DNA of 64,000 nucleotides from Trebouxia sp. TZW2008. Taxonomy: Eukaryota > Chlorophyta > Trebouxiophyceae > Trebouxiales > Trebouxiaceae. A program made the position numbers and the translations under genes. Positions 61,519 through 64,000 of this stretch are shown here, piece after piece (the first letter of the stretch is position 1; every line of letters begins with the position of its first letter). The notes under the pieces were generated by a model that was given only the letters and a program-made list of their open reading frames with translations, was not told where the DNA came from and ran no database searches. The stretch is from contig BDIU01000428.1 of NCBI GenBank assembly GCA_002118135.1, positions 1 to 64,000 on the forward strand, read 5' to 3'.

Positions 61519-61826
61519 TGCCAATGGTCTGCATAGGTGAGACGGAAGGCTACCGCAGTGTGAAGATGCGACCGTTTAGTGCCGATTGAGACCTATCGAG
61601 CCCCAAGCGTCGTTTGGTCTTCATGTTGTCTGGACAATCAGCGCTGCAACGCCGTTCACTGACTGATCCGCGCAGCTGCTGCCTTCTCAATGACGTCGTG
61701 ATCAAGTGATTTTCACGCTGTGCTCGATTGCCTGCCTAGCACTTCTTGTCTGCCCTAACCTGACGCAAGCATCACTGATCAACTCGCAGATTGCGCGGCG
61801 CGCTGCCGCATATTGCCTTATTTCAA
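61519..61826. promoter_or_regulatory. Divergent promoter region, PET100 / TBL2-like
   Basis: 308 bp separate the start codons of PET100 (-) and the WD40 gene (+), so both promoters must lie here or overlap. I recognise no defined element. Confidence 0.5.
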
Positions 61827-64000
61827 ATGGCAGAGAACACCAAAATGGAGGAGTTTGCTGATGAAGAGGTCTCATCAGGCAGCAACACAGCTCTGATAGT
61901 ACTTGGTATGCAACTTTCTGCACCACCAAGCAGACTTGACGCTAAGCCAAGTAGCAGACACTGCCAAACACAGCAGCAGCGTATGATCTACAGGATGTCT
62001 CTTTGCTGCTGGCATTCTGTACCTGATCTCTCTGCCAATACGTGCGCTGTGGAGCTCATTACCTCCAAAGCAGACAAAGCCTGTCAGGAGAGCTGCACCA
62101 ACACAAAAGGCTGCACCAAGGTGACCATCGCATCCCCCTGCAATCAAAGATCAATTGTCGTTAAACATGTGCCCTGACACACATTGTGTAACTGATCACG
62201 CTTGACCTTTGTTTGCGTGCAGCTCTGCTATCAGTGCCAAAAGCACCAAGTCAGAGCCTGACAAACCAGGCGTCTCAATGAAACAGCTGCTGAAGAAGAC
62301 CAGTCAGAACCCAACCAAAGCACAGTAAGTCAGCCAATGCCGATACTCAAGAATGACCCATACACTGACACAACTGCTAGATTGTCACATAGAATGCATG
62401 GTTGGCGCATAGACCAACACGACTGCATAGTCGTCACAAAGTTCTCTGCAAAGCTGTCAGTGTGCATGCAGGGCAGCAATAGTAGACAAGGCCACACACC
62501 ACCCTCTGTATCTGAATACTCTCAAGGTACACCCCAATCTGCACAACCCTGCATTGTCATCACCGTTTCCATGCTTTGTGGTGTGGTTGTGTAAGCCAGC
62601 TAGGTGCACACAGAAGCAATGGAACGCCTCAAAACTCAGGCTCCAGGTGTTGTTCCATCAAACAACATGCTTTGTGCAGCCTTATTTCTGTCCATTCAGC
62701 ACCAAGCTTTGGCTGGTCCACATAAACTGGGTTAGCAGAATGATTTGTGCACCTTTGATTCTGTCTTTTTGGGGCCACATCTTGCCTCACATGTACGAAA
62801 TGGGTCAAGCAGAATGCCTCGTGCAGCCTTGATTCTGTCCTTTCAGGGCCACACTGACAATGTAGGAGGCTTGGCTTTCAGTGCTGACAGCTCAGCAGTG
62901 GCCACAGCTTGTGAGGACAGGGTCATCAGGCTGTTCAAGCTGGCAGATGTCACAGCCAAGAATATGGGCTTTGTGAAGCACAACATGACAGCCACTCCAG
63001 TCGATGTTGCGTTTGGCTCTGCACCCAATGTTCTTGCTGTGACAACAAAAGGTCAGCATCCAGCGCAGATCTGACAGTATGTTGTTTGTGCGTGATTTGA
63101 AGGCTGAGGCCTGGGCATGGCTGCTGTCTATTGCAGACTGTCTCTGCTCAGACAATCGCAAACTTGTGCTGCACCATGCTGTGTTGAAGCAGTTGAGCTC
63201 CATAGATTGTCATACATCATGTGAGACTGAGGAGCAGCTACTTCTGCCTGAGGTCATAAGCATGGTCACTGCTGCTTCGCGCCTGTGCTTGATCTGTTGC
63301 TCAATATCCTTGAGTGGACAAAGCTACCCCTGCAACAGCACATGAAAACATGCTGACACTTCAAAGGCTCAGTTGGCATGTGACTGTGCTAGTCAAGAGG
63401 ATGAAGTCTATCTAGCTGGGACCAATCCTGTTTTGCAAGCGCCAAAAGTTCTGACATATTGCAATATGCAAGGTCACACTCTGGCGCTATTATGTGCAAA
63501 CAGTGTGCATACATGCAGGCATTGTTCAAGAGGCTAACCTAAGCATGATACATCTGGCAAGCAACAAAGCAGCAGAGCAGCAAACACTATGGCAGGTATG
63601 CCTCAGCCTACATTGCTTCATGATGCATGCAAGCTTTCCTCCTGAGACATGTGCCGTTGCTGCATGCATGTTTGTGCATGTCTCTTTTGTAAACGTCTCT
63701 TTGATTCCATACAACTGCTGATCACAATGAAACAGGTCAATGGCATGTTAGACCAAGTTCTGTGATGTCAGTTGTCATGGCAAATGAAGCATGGGTCTCA
63801 AGTGATTGCGCTGATTGCTAGGTGCCCAACTCACATGATGGCAGGCAAGCTATCTCTTTGCAAGCAGCACACAGATCAGGCAACTCTGGCCTGCTGTTCT
63901 CTACATCTGCCAAGAACGAGCTCCGCCTGTTCAGCTTCAGCAGCAACCAGCTGGCATCAGTAGATGCAGCAGGACTGCACAACCATATGGCTGCCATATC
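61827..64000 (+). CDS. TBL2-like membrane-anchored WD40 protein (3' truncated by window)
   Basis: Exons 61827-61905, 61994-62120, 62223-62324, 62472-62526 and 62847-63051 join in phase. A probable exon 63519-63595 and a final one from about 63870 to the edge follow. Residues 1-26 are acidic (MAENTKMEEFADEE), then comes one hydrophobic anchor (CLFAAGILYLISLPIRALW), a Lys-rich linker, and the first WD40 repeat (GHTDNVGGLAFSADSSAVAT, DRVIRLFKL). The last visible segment, SAKNELRLF then LASVDAAGLHNHMAAIS, matches the family's VDTNQ..NHAAVSP region. TBL2 in animals is an ER membrane protein; the role in algae is unknown. The exons between 63051 and 63870 are unsure. Confidence 0.8.

Overview
The window is nuclear DNA of a photosynthetic eukaryote, most likely a chlorophyte green alga (a trebouxiophyte-type genome would fit, but this is inference). 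Every recognisable gene is cut into many short exons with GT/GC...AG splice sites. Two proteins look plastid-targeted (a cysteine synthase and a DUF4079 membrane protein). An MBD9-like chromatin protein and a plant-type sterol C4-decarboxylase also fit the green lineage. I saw no operons of bacterial type, CRISPR arrays, rRNA or tRNA. I modelled about 100 introns by hand and kept a gene model only if its exon phases closed into one frame.

Layout, left to right: (1) 250-18242 (+), the C-terminal three quarters (about 1,677 residues, 34 exons) of the DNA polymerase epsilon catalytic subunit, with its 5' part outside the window and a pogo-like MITE in the last intron. (2) 18727-23585 (-), an unrecognised 928-residue Ser/Pro/Gln-rich protein with degenerate nonapeptide repeats. 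(3) 24223-25486 (-), a chloroplast DUF4079 membrane protein. (4) 26646-30469 (-), O-acetylserine (thiol) lyase. (5) 32144-33097 (+), a tentative small unknown protein. (6) 33144-35204 (+), a mitochondrial carrier family protein, 46 bp after gene 5. (7) 35797-53830 (-), a 32-exon, 1,896-residue MBD9-like chromatin regulator (TAM/MBD, FYRN/FYRC, bromodomain-like, PHD, WHIM). (8) 55607-57378 (-), the methylosome subunit pICln. (9) 58449-61113 (-), sterol-4alpha-carboxylate 3-dehydrogenase. (10) 61137-61518 (-), the cytochrome oxidase assembly factor PET100, which stops 23 bp before the start of gene 9. (11) 61827 to the right edge (+), a TBL2-like membrane-anchored WD40 protein.

The most unusual property is a window-wide pattern I call exon echoes. 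Short tandem duplications (period about 40-220 bp) span an exon-intron boundary. One copy is the intact exon, and one to five neighbouring copies have decayed into the intron. I see this at about fifteen places in four of the genes. At one site in the MBD9-like gene it gives a 92-bp array in which units carry a symmetric 54-nt phase-1 mini-exon between an acceptor and a donor. Other points of interest are a relatively high share of GC-AG introns (four of about 100), two same-strand gene pairs so tightly packed that they may be dicistronic, and a dispersed hairpin-plus-oligo-T element in three copies.
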